Assembly: GCA_030614245.1 (NCBI GenBank)
Contig: JAUWKK010000119.1
Coordinates: 1-7,840 of the forward strand
Reading direction: 5' to 3'
From: Planctomycetota bacterium
GTDB taxonomy: Bacteria > Planctomycetota > PUPC01 > JABMSA01 > JAUWKK01
DNA: 7,840 nt
Each line of letters starts with the position of its first letter. Within the stretch, counting starts at the first letter, position 1. Below are positions 1 to 5,664 of the stretch, piece by piece. Under the pieces are notes generated by a model that saw only the letters and a list, made by a program, of their open reading frames with translations, did no database searches and was not told the DNA's origin. A program made the translations under genes and the position numbers.

Positions 1-1
1 C

Positions 2-1681
2 GACCAGGAACTGCGCGTGGTGCTGGTCAACGAGGACTACTGCAAATCCCGGGCGGTCGAGAAATCCGAAGTCGAGGGCCGTCATGTCACAGAGCTGTTC
101 GACAAGCAGTTTATAGATGGGGCCGACCTGCATGCAACGATTGAGCGCGTGCTGGAAACGGGCAACCAGGGGGCACTTCCGGCGCTACGGCATCGCTATC
201 GGGAGCGGGTCGAGGTGCTCAACATCCACATAAGCTACATAGGCGAAGGGCAGGAACCTCGGGTCGTCATGATCATCGAGGATGTGACAGAGACGGTGGA
301 GCATGCGTATCGGCTGTCGATGCTGCGGCAGATAAACGCGGCGATCCAGGGGGCGCTGCAACTCGATAAGATACTGCGGCTCGTCTTGACGTGCGTGACG
401 GCCGGCCGCGGTTTAGGTTTCAACCGCGCCATCCTGCTGATGGTGAACTCACAGAACGGCACGCTGGAAGGCTGGACTGGCATCGGCCCGCGGGATCACG
501 GCGAAGCTGCCGAAATCTATGACCGAATGGCCGCCGAGAATAAATCACTCGACGAGATCATCACCGAAGGGGAAAGGTTCAAGCGCCGTGAAGACCTGCC
601 GCTGTACGAGATGGCGTCGCGAATGTCGTTCCCGCTCGACGACCCGGCTGAACTGGTGGTTCGGACTATCCGGGAGAACCGTGCGTTTCTGGTGAGCGAC
701 GCGGCCAACGACGTGCGCGTCTCGGAAACTTTCCGCGAGATACTAAAGGCTGACGAGTTCGTGACCGTCCCGATCGTGGCTAAGGACGAGGTGATCGGTG
801 CGATCGTGGCCGATAACAACTACGACGGCCGTCCGTTGACCGAGGAGCGGGTCGAGCTGCTGACGATATTCGCGAACCACGCCGGTTTAGCCATCGAAAA
901 CGGCGAGGCCTACGCCGACCTCGAAGAGAAGATACGGCAGCTCGCCGAAGCATACGAGACGCTCGAGCAGACGCACGACAAGCTGCTGCAGAGCGAGAAG
1001 CTTGCCGTGATGGGCCAGATGGCAGCGAGCGTCGCCCACGAAATCCGAAATCCGCTCGTCTCAATCGGGGGCTTCGCACGAGTCATCCTGGATGAACTGC
1101 CCGAGGAGCATCCCAGCCACGCCGACATCCAGATCATCGTGCGGGAAGTCGACCGCCTCGAGAAGATACTGAAGGACACGCTTGATTTCGCACGGCCGCC
1201 TTCGCTGATCAAGGGTCTGTGCTTGCCCAACGCGGTCATCGACGACATCAGGAACATGGTCTCGGCGGAAGCCGAGGAGCGCGACCTCGAGATCAACTGT
1301 AACCTCGACCCGGAGATCCCGGAGATGATGCTCGACGCCGAGCAGCTCAAGCAGGCGCTGCTCAATATCGTTCGAAACGCCATCGAGTCGATCAACTGGG
1401 GCGGGCGGGTCGACATAGTCACTCAACTTCAGAATCAGCGCGTGGCGATATCAGTAACCGATACAGGCGGCGGTATCCCCGAGGCGATGCTCCGCGACGT
1501 CTTCAATCCCTTCTTCACAACGCGCCCGCACGGTACCGGCCTGGGGCTGGCCGTGACGCGCAAGATTGTCGAAGATCACGGAGGACACATTGCGGTCAGA
1601 AGCAAGCTCGGCGTTGGATCGACATTCACCGTTTACCTGCCCGCCCGGACGGCCGCCGGAACCGAGGAACTCGATGAATGA
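2..1681 (+). CDS. Sensor histidine kinase (PAS-GAF-HisKA-HATPase), 5'-truncated by window edge
   Basis: This is the C-terminal part of a two-component sensor kinase that would autophosphorylate on histidine and pass phosphate to a receiver. The frame is open to the window edge and its first residues (DQELRVVLVNEDY) already look like the inside of a PAS domain, so the GTG at 17 is not the start. Numbering from position 17: PAS-like end about 1-95, GAF about 100-293, a Glu/Gln/Leu-rich coiled coil about 294-332, HisKA with the H-box AHEIRNP and phosphoacceptor His341. The HATPase follows with N-box NIVRNAIES (Asn454), G1 box DTGGGI (482-487), F box FNPFFTT and G2 box GTGLGL (506-511). All catalytic boxes are intact. 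No membrane segment is visible in this part, so it appears cytoplasmic; anything upstream is unseen. The HisKA region resembles the NtrB/ZraS type. The ligand is unknown. The receiver gene starts 96 bp downstream and is the likely partner. Confidence 0.95.
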   Translation, partial: DQELRVVLVNEDYCKSRAVEKSEVEGRHVTELFDKQFIDGADLHATIERVLETGNQGALPALRHRYRERVEVLNIHISYIGEGQEPRVVMIIEDVTETVEHAYRLSMLRQINAAIQGALQLDKILRLVLTCVTAGRGLGFNRAILLMVNSQNGTLEGWTGIGPRDHGEAAEIYDRMAAENKSLDEIITEGERFKRREDLPLYEMASRMSFPLDDPAELVVRTIRENRAFLVSDAANDVRVSETFREILKADEFVTVPIVAKDEVIGAIVADNNYDGRPLTEERVELLTIFANHAGLAIENGEAYADLEEKIRQLAEAYETLEQTHDKLLQSEKLAVMGQMAASVAHEIRNPLVSIGGFARVILDELPEEHPSHADIQIIVREVDRLEKILKDTLDFARPPSLIKGLCLPNAVIDDIRNMVSAEAEERDLEINCNLDPEIPEMMLDAEQLKQALLNIVRNAIESINWGGRVDIVTQLQNQRVAISVTDTGGGIPEAMLRDVFNPFFTTRPHGTGLGLAVTRKIVEDHGGHIAVRSKLGVGSTFTVYLPARTAAGTEELDE

Positions 1682-1682
1682 A

Positions 1683-1739
1683 GCCTGCCCGCTCCCGCCA
1701 TAGGCGGGTACGGTGGGCCTGCCCCACAAGAGGTAGGCC
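1683..1739. repeat. Palindromic intergenic element after the kinase gene
   Basis: The gap between the kinase stop and the receiver gene is packed with symmetry. A perfect 6-bp stem (CCCGCC at 1694-1699, loop ATA, GGCGGG at 1703-1708) is flanked by a direct repeat GCCTGCCC at 1683-1690 and 1717-1724. A second stem follows (GTGGG 1713-1717 with CCCAC 1723-1727), and GGCCT at 1716-1720 can pair with AGGCC at 1735-1739. There is no T-tract, so it is not a canonical intrinsic terminator. The minus-strand translation across it includes VPAYGGSGQA, which I recall from spurious predicted proteins, so I infer a dispersed REP-like element. Genome-wide copy number cannot be judged from one window. Confidence 0.5.
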
Positions 1740-1763
1740 GGCATCCCCCGCTCGTTTCACATG

Positions 1764-1770
1764 AAGGAGG
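1764..1770 (+). promoter_or_regulatory. Strong Shine-Dalgarno site of the response regulator gene
   Basis: AAGGAGG lies 7 nt before the ATG at 1778. It is a near-perfect anti-16S match and fixes the start of the receiver gene. Confidence 0.85.
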
Positions 1771-1777
1771 TCAGCCG

Positions 1778-2182
1778 ATGGCAGAAAAGAAGAAGTTGCT
1801 GATTGTCGAAGACGACGAGAATCAGCGGAGGCTCTACGAGGTAACGTTCAAGCGTGACGGCTATGACGTAGTCGTGGCCGCCGACGGCACAGAGGCAATC
1901 GAAAAAGCCCGCAGGGACAAACCGGACCTGATAGTCATGGACATCCGCATGCCCCGCCGCGACGGCATCGATGCCATGCAGAAGATCCTCGGCGAAGACA
2001 AGCACGTGCCTATCGTCATCAACACCGCCTATCCTTCGCACCAGCAGAACTTCATGACTTGGGCTGCCGATGCCTACGTCATCAAATCCGCCGACCTGTC
2101 GAAGCTGCGCGAGACCGTCAAGGAAGTGCTCGAACGCAGCGAGAGTGCACCCGAGGCCGGCGATTCCCCGAGCGAAGAGTAG
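1778..2182 (+). CDS. Stand-alone receiver-domain response regulator
   Basis: A 134-residue CheY-like protein consisting of one receiver domain with a short acidic tail. Visible hallmarks are the acidic pair Asp12-Asp13 in LLIVEDDE, the phosphoacceptor Asp55 in LIVMDIRMP, Thr83 in VINTAYP, and Lys103 in YVIKSAD, so the whole phosphorylation site is intact. The loop after Thr83 (FMTWAADAYVIKSADL) resembles small stand-alone regulators found beside GAF/HisKA kinases in Deltaproteobacteria, Nitrospirae and Planctomycetes. There is no DNA-binding or enzymatic output domain after about residue 120; the tail (SESAPEAGDSPSEE) looks disordered. It must therefore act by protein contact, as a phosphate shuttle, or as a phosphate sink. 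The start is set by the AAGGAGG site 7 nt upstream. The kinase just upstream is the obvious phosphodonor, and glgC follows in the same direction. Confidence 0.95.
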   Translation: MAEKKKLLIVEDDENQRRLYEVTFKRDGYDVVVAADGTEAIEKARRDKPDLIVMDIRMPRRDGIDAMQKILGEDKHVPIVINTAYPSHQQNFMTWAADAYVIKSADLSKLRETVKEVLERSESAPEAGDSPSEE

Positions 2183-2196
2183 TAAGGGCGAGAAAC

Positions 2197-2256
2197 GTGG
2201 GGCAGGCTTTCAGCCTGCCAATGCAATCAATCAGCAGCCTGGAAAGGCTGCTCCAC
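2197..2256. repeat. Two-hairpin palindromic element (REP/BIME-like) between the receiver gene and glgC
   Basis: Two strong stem-loops sit about 14 nt apart. The first has GGCAGGCT (2201-2208), a 3-nt loop and AGCCTGCC (2212-2219). The second has GCAGCCT (2234-2240), loop GGAA and AGGCTGC (2245-2251). The two halves are also imperfect inverted copies of one another: GTGGGGCAGGCT at 2197-2208 corresponds to the reverse complement of AGGCTGCTCCAC at 2245-2256. This is the layout of a bipartite dispersed repeat. In the glgC frame it would read GAGFQPANAINQQPGKAAP, close to a GFQPA-type peptide I recall from many over-extended planctomycete and acidobacterial gene models. There is no T-tract, so termination is unlikely to be its main design, though it may stabilise or attenuate the transcript. 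Confidence 0.7.
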
Positions 2257-2290
2257 ATACTGCTCCTCAGAATGACCGAACCGATTGTCA

Positions 2291-2295
2291 GGGAG
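2291..2295 (+). promoter_or_regulatory. Ribosome binding site deciding the TTG start of glgC
   Basis: GGGAG lies 8 nt before the TTG at 2304, within a purine-rich run. No ATG or GTG in frame lies between the palindromic element and the conserved nucleotide-binding motif, so this site points to TTG initiation. Confidence 0.6.
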
Positions 2296-2303
2296 AGAAG
2301 ACG

Positions 2304-3554
2304 TTGGATACACGTGACCCATCACGCCAGAGCCATGGGCTCCGCACACTGGTCGTTATCCTTGCAGGCGGCGTCGGCAAGCGGCTCTATCCGCTCACCC
2401 GCGACCGCTCGAAGCCCGCAGTGCCATTTGGAGGCCCGTTCCGCATCATCGACTTCACCCTCAGCAATTGCATCAATTCAAGATTGCGACGCATCGATGT
2501 GCTCACCCAATACAAGTCGCTCTCGCTACAGGAACACCTCGCCGACGGCTGGAGCTTCCTCAGCCGCGAGACGGGCGAGTGCATCAATGTCATCCCGCCG
2601 CAGCAGCGCACGGCCGGCAGCTTCTATCTGGGCACCGCAGACGCCATCTACCAGAATATCTACTCCCTCGAACGCGAACGTCCCGACCGCGTAGTCATCC
2701 TGTCCGGCGATCATGTCTACAAAATGGACTACTCGCAGATGCTCCGCTTCCACGAGCAGAAGCGGGCCGAGCTCACAGTTGCCTGCATCCATGTCCCGCT
2801 CGATGACGGCAGGCGCCTGGGCGTGATGCAGGTGGACGCCGACAGCCGAGTCGTCAACTTCGAGGAGAAACCGCAGGACCCCGAACCGATGCCGGGTTTG
2901 TCCGCCAACCGCGTCCTCGCATCAATGGGCATCTACGTATTCGGCACAGAAGCGCTCGTCCGCCAGGTCACCGCCGACGCCCGCAAGAGCGACGCCGAAA
3001 CCCAGCACGATTTCGGCAGGAATATAATCCCCGCAATGGTCAAGTCAGGTCGCGTCTACGCCTACGACTTCCGGCGCAGCCCAGACGCCAGGCGCGCTTA
3101 CTGGCGTGACATCGGCACTCGCGACGCCTACTGGCAGGCAAACATGGACCTGCTGGAAGACCCCGCGCCATTCAACCTGTTCGATCCCGGCTGGCCCATT
3201 CGAACATTCCACCGGCAGTGCCCGCCGCCCACGTTCGTCGCGACCGCCGGCCCAGAGCCGGCGGTCAGCAACTCCCTCATCAGCGACGGCTGCATCATCG
3301 ACGGCGCCCGCATCAACAGGTGCGTCATCTCTCCCAGCGTGCACGTCGAGCCGGAAGCCGAGGTGACCGAATCCGTCATAATGGAGGGGGTAGTCATCGG
3401 CCGAGGAGCCAGAATCCGCCGGGCGCTGATCGACAAAGGCATCCACATCCCCGCCGGCTGCCGCATCGGCTTCGACCCTGAACACGATGCGGCTCGCTTC
3501 ACAATGACCAGCAACGGCATAGCCGTGCTGCCCAAGCTGCTGCCGATGGAGTGA
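2304..3554 (+). CDS. glgC: Glucose-1-phosphate adenylyltransferase (ADP-glucose pyrophosphorylase)
   Basis: Makes ADP-glucose from ATP and glucose-1-phosphate, the committed step of bacterial glycogen synthesis, in the cytoplasm. From the TTG start the protein is 416 residues, normal for GlgC. The N-terminal nucleotidyltransferase domain carries AGGVGKRLYPLTRDRSKPAV (from residue 21), GTADA (110-114), SGDHVYKMDY (134-143, with the metal-binding Asp136), FEEKP (186-190, with Lys189 matching the sugar-phosphate-binding lysine) and YWRDIGT (266-272). The C-terminal part, about 322-400, is a left-handed beta helix with hexapeptide-like repeats (SNSLISDGCIIDGARI and following). All catalytic motifs look intact. 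The frame is open upstream to an ATG at 2070, but that would overlap the receiver gene and translate the palindromic element, so I reject it. The gap after the receiver is 121 bp. Co-transcription is possible. Allosteric effectors cannot be read from the sequence. Confidence 0.96.
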   Translation: MDTRDPSRQSHGLRTLVVILAGGVGKRLYPLTRDRSKPAVPFGGPFRIIDFTLSNCINSRLRRIDVLTQYKSLSLQEHLADGWSFLSRETGECINVIPPQQRTAGSFYLGTADAIYQNIYSLERERPDRVVILSGDHVYKMDYSQMLRFHEQKRAELTVACIHVPLDDGRRLGVMQVDADSRVVNFEEKPQDPEPMPGLSANRVLASMGIYVFGTEALVRQVTADARKSDAETQHDFGRNIIPAMVKSGRVYAYDFRRSPDARRAYWRDIGTRDAYWQANMDLLEDPAPFNLFDPGWPIRTFHRQCPPPTFVATAGPEPAVSNSLISDGCIIDGARINRCVISPSVHVEPEAEVTESVIMEGVVIGRGARIRRALIDKGIHIPAGCRIGFDPEHDAARFTMTSNGIAVLPKLLPME

Positions 3555-3777
3555 TGGGGCTCTCGCGTACGTCCCGTCGTCGCGCACGCGCAAACAAGGA
3601 TGCTTGTGGGTTGGCGGCCATTCGCTCCGGTGAGGTCCCAGATGTAGCCCCAGCCGGTTCAGTAGCCGTCCCGGGACCATCAGCCTGGTCTGAGCCATTG
3701 CAACCACCCAGAAAGATAGTCACGAAGCCAATCCAGACGTTGATGGTATGACAAGCCATGATTTTCTTCTCTTTCAT
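3499..3777 (-). CDS. Possible small lipoprotein, doubtful
   Basis: A 92-codon frame begins MKEKKIMACHTINVWIGFV, continues TIFLGGCNGSDQADG, and so has a basic start, a hydrophobic core and a lipobox-like LGGC followed by a polar Gly/Ser/Ala-rich linker. That is the layout of a lipoprotein signal peptide. Against it: the last 18 codons overlap the 3' end of glgC on the opposite strand, the C-terminal half is Arg/Ala-rich without clear structure, and the ATG at 3777 has no good ribosome binding site. An internal ATG at 3759 has a weak GAGAAG 7 bases upstream. It could equally be a decayed gene or chance. I do not recognise a family. Confidence 0.2.
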   Translation of the reverse strand: MKEKKIMACHTINVWIGFVTIFLGGCNGSDQADGPGTATEPAGATSGTSPERMAANPQASLFARARRRDVRESPITPSAAAWAARLCRCWSL

Positions 3778-3852
3778 CGCAGCTAACGTGATGCGTCACC
3801 CTTCGCGCGGAACGTGCGATAGGGTGGACGCAATGGTTGGCTGCTCTCAGTT
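3555..3852. other. Convergent intergenic stretch
   Basis: About 300 bp between the 3' ends of glgC (plus) and the exported protein gene (minus). It contains one strong hairpin (3792-3832) and a weak minus-strand lipoprotein candidate. No frame shows a convincing conserved domain. A minus-strand frame across about 3560-3660 reads GYIWDLTGANG, which could be a remnant of a decayed gene, but I cannot identify it. Confidence 0.5.
3792..3832. repeat. Strong imperfect hairpin between convergent genes
   Basis: The arms at 3792-3809 and 3813-3832 pair over about 18 positions with a GAA loop. The outer pairing is TGCGTC/GACGCA and ACCCT/AGGGT, the inner is TCGCGCG/CGTGCGA with one G-T wobble, and two single bases bulge out on the right arm (3820 and one G at 3826 or 3827). 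It lies about 240 bp after the glgC stop and 21 bp beyond the stop of the minus-strand gene ending at 3853. Without a T-run on either side it is not a classic terminator. It may be another dispersed palindromic element or a bidirectional transcript-end structure. Confidence 0.55.
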
Positions 3853-4308
3853 CTAGGGATACACCCCCAGATCTTTAACCGCGCCCGCAGGATCCGTCTG
3901 TCCGCAGAGCGACGAGAATCGTCCGTCTGCTTCACGTTTCAGGAACAGAAGGTATCGCTTGTTCTTCTTTGGATCGAACGACACCAGCATGGGGGCGTTC
4001 GGCGCCATTTCCTCCGGCTCTGCTTCTCGCAGGTGGAAGAGCACGAAGCTCTTCAGGTCCTGCTCGCCCTTCAAAACGGCAAGGACCTTAAACGTGGTAT
4101 TGACGCCGAGTCCAGCGATGGGCTTATTGTTGCGAGCGACACCGGGAAGGTTCATCTTCTCGCCCGTATCCACCGTCCGGGTGGGCGTGGCGATCACGAG
4201 GAGATCGGCCTCTTTGGTGAGCTTCTCGTATGGCCAGTAGGCAACCGGCCGTGCCCCGCAATCGGACGCCAGCGCCAGGAACACACTTGTGAACAGCAGT
4301 TTCTTCAT
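3853..4308 (-). CDS. Small exported protein of unknown function
   Basis: A 151-residue protein with an N-terminal signal peptide (MKKLLFTSVFLALAS, cleavage probably between residues 14 and 20), so it is exported. The mature part looks all-beta: ADLLVIATP, then VNTTFKVLAVLKGEQDLKSF, VLFHL and YLLFLKREADGRFSS, ending near a GQTDPAGAVKDL segment. The pattern of tryptophan/leucine start, 'ADLVVIA' strand, 'F.V..VLKG' and 'YLLFLKRE.DGR' recalls hypothetical secreted proteins I associate with Planctomycetes, but I know no assigned function. The frame extends seven codons upstream to an ATG at 4329, but GGAGGAG just before the ATG at 4308 and the signal peptide beginning MKKLL favour 4308. It follows the 380-residue gene by 65 bp in the same direction, probably one transcript. 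It resembles the N-terminal domain of that neighbour. Confidence 0.8.
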   Translation of the reverse strand: MKKLLFTSVFLALASDCGARPVAYWPYEKLTKEADLLVIATPTRTVDTGEKMNLPGVARNNKPIAGLGVNTTFKVLAVLKGEQDLKSFVLFHLREAEPEEMAPNAPMLVSFDPKKNKRYLLFLKREADGRFSSLCGQTDPAGAVKDLGVYP

Positions 4309-4313
4309 GTCTT

Positions 4314-4320
4314 CTCCTCC
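4314..4320 (-). promoter_or_regulatory. Shine-Dalgarno site deciding the ATG at 4308
   Basis: On the minus strand GGAGGAG is followed by AAGAC and ATG, 7 nt from GGAGG to the start codon. It would lie inside the coding region if the upstream ATG at 4329 were used, so it argues for the shorter protein. Confidence 0.75.
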
Positions 4321-4373
4321 AGCTAACACTGTTCTTGAGCGGCGGGGTCTTCCGCGCCCGCTCGACGCAAATG

Positions 4374-5516
4374 TTAAGGAGCCGTGGGCTCGCCGGATAG
4401 GCCGTCAAGCACAGCATTACATGCACGAGCCATCTGACTGTCTCCGATATCTGACAGGGTGTCGTCTGACTGCCACAAATCACGAACTGCCGAGACCACG
4501 GCACGACATGGCTTATATCGAAGGGGTCGAAGGGCGCGGAGCGCTGCCAGCAACCGTTTGTACTTGTTGCGAAGGCCGCCGCGTTCGTTGTCGGGTGCGC
4601 TGTTCCACCAACCCTTTTTCAATGTGGGCAGGCGCTCCTGCCAGAATGCCAGGCCCTCTTTGACAATAGCCGTGAGGTCTGGAGCGACATCCGCACCGCC
4701 TGCCGCGACCAACGAGGAGATAATGTCCGGATGCCAATGAGAGAGAGTCCTATCATCTAGCAATCGACGCAGCATTGGCAAGGCAACCCCTCCCATGCGG
4801 CCGAGCGATTTTATGCTTGCTTTGGCTCCGCAGTAAAACTCCTGCCTGTGGAATGCACGGAGCGATTGGGCCGCAAGCACGGGGGCACGGCGGTCCACAG
4901 CCTCACCAAGATGAGCCTGGATCACGCCGAACTCCACCACCCGTGCCTTCATCTCAACGCCGGTTCCACGGTGAGTGAGGACGCTGGGACCTGGGTTCAA
5001 GACCTGCACGAAGGCATATGCCTCCCCCCGTTCGAGCCACGCGACTGAAACCTTGAACCCCCCATGCCCGTGATAGCTCGCGGGCAACCAGGCACGAGGC
5101 TTTGAGTCCGAGGGCCTTGTCTTGTCGGTTGGGTCGAACTCGACGAGGAACAGGACCATTCTTGACCCGCTCACGACTCGCGCGTACGGCTCGGGCAGGT
5201 CTCGGCGTTGCCACCAATCATGGACTCGGCGCGACTTGGCGTCGGCGAAGTCGGCGAGTTCGGGCAAAATGATCTCGGTGTCCGGTTCAAGATTACCCTT
5301 CCATGATTCGATGACTCTCAGGCGGCCATCGATTAGATCGCCCTCTGTCGCAAGCACAATGTGCGTTGCTTTCCAGACCGAATGATCCAGTTGGAACGAA
5401 GGACGTATCCCAGCCGACGTTGGCGAGGCAATAGCAACGAGGAGGAAGAATCCCGCACCGAATTGCAGCATCGGCCTCAGCGTAGCCCGTCGAATCCTTA
5501 TCGTGTTCGTCATCAT
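4374..5516 (-). CDS. Exported two-domain protein, unknown function, possible HEAT-like C-terminal half
   Basis: A 380-residue protein. Residues 1-35 form a signal peptide: a basic start with IRIRR, the hydrophobic stretch FGAGFFLLVAIA, and likely cleavage after TSA at 35. The arginine pair lacks the rest of a twin-arginine motif, so Sec export is more likely. Residues about 45-160 are beta-rich: VWKATHIVLATEG, a short loop, RLRVIESWKG, IILPEL and MVLFLVEFD, the same order of elements as the small exported protein downstream. From about 215 to 310 the protein becomes helical with Leu/Ala-rich segments (ALPMLRRLLDD, DIISSLVAAGGADVAPDLTAIV) suggesting HEAT-like repeats. The C-terminus is basic, then helical. 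AAGGAG at 5522-5527 lies 5 nt before the first ATG and 8 nt before a second at 5513, so either may be used. No catalytic motif is evident; a binding or scaffold role outside the cytoplasm is an inference. Confidence 0.8.
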   Translation of the reverse strand: MMTNTIRIRRATLRPMLQFGAGFFLLVAIASPTSAGIRPSFQLDHSVWKATHIVLATEGDLIDGRLRVIESWKGNLEPDTEIILPELADFADAKSRRVHDWWQRRDLPEPYARVVSGSRMVLFLVEFDPTDKTRPSDSKPRAWLPASYHGHGGFKVSVAWLERGEAYAFVQVLNPGPSVLTHRGTGVEMKARVVEFGVIQAHLGEAVDRRAPVLAAQSLRAFHRQEFYCGAKASIKSLGRMGGVALPMLRRLLDDRTLSHWHPDIISSLVAAGGADVAPDLTAIVKEGLAFWQERLPTLKKGWWNSAPDNERGGLRNKYKRLLAALRALRPLRYKPCRAVVSAVRDLWQSDDTLSDIGDSQMARACNAVLDGLSGEPTAP

Positions 5517-5664
5517 CGCTGCTCCTTAACAGCATCGTCTCACATACATTAAAATCCTGCCTTACTGGATTCTACGACGCGGCAGGCCACCTGCGCGTAA
5601 CAGGTTTGTAACAACCCTGAAATGCAGCTTGTTCCCGCCGAACACCACCTCTTCACCTGCCGCA
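5517..5664. other. 148-bp gap between the DUF4139 gene and the two-domain gene; possible leader or promoter region
   Basis: On the minus strand this gap carries a stem-loop at 5578-5597 (5-bp core GCAGG/CCTGC with a 3-nt loop, extended by three further pairs across a bulge). It also has two copies of GTTAC 11 bp apart (plus-strand 5597-5601 and 5608-5612) and an AT-rich TTTAAT about 35 bp before the start codon that could serve as a -10 element. I find no matching -35 hexamer, so a promoter here is only a possibility. Confidence 0.3.

Noticed and set aside
17..19. GTG at 17 as the start of the histidine kinase
   Set aside because: The residues before and after it belong to a PAS-like domain and the frame is open to the edge, so the gene begins outside the window.
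910..1426. Minus-strand frames opposite the kinase (170 and 121 codons)
   Set aside because: They lie entirely within a well-supported kinase gene and have biased, domain-free products.
1451..1744. 97-codon minus-strand frame starting in the element at 1683-1739
   Set aside because: It starts in the palindromic element and runs antisense to the kinase 3' end; it looks like a repeat-derived spurious frame.
2197..2256. Intrinsic terminator after the receiver gene
   Set aside because: Hairpins are strong but no T-tract follows either one, and the two-arm inverted layout fits a dispersed repeat better.
2070..2303. N-terminal extension of glgC from the ATG at 2070
   Set aside because: It overlaps the receiver gene out of frame and translates the palindromic element; no known GlgC needs this extension.
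3045..3707. 220-codon minus-strand frame opposite glgC
   Set aside because: Codon-register shadow of glgC; Arg/Val/Asp-rich product without domains.
4124..4504. 126-codon minus-strand frame bridging the two exported protein genes
   Set aside because: Out of frame with both genes, Cys/Arg-rich and domain-free, and both overlapped genes have signal peptides and ribosome binding sites.
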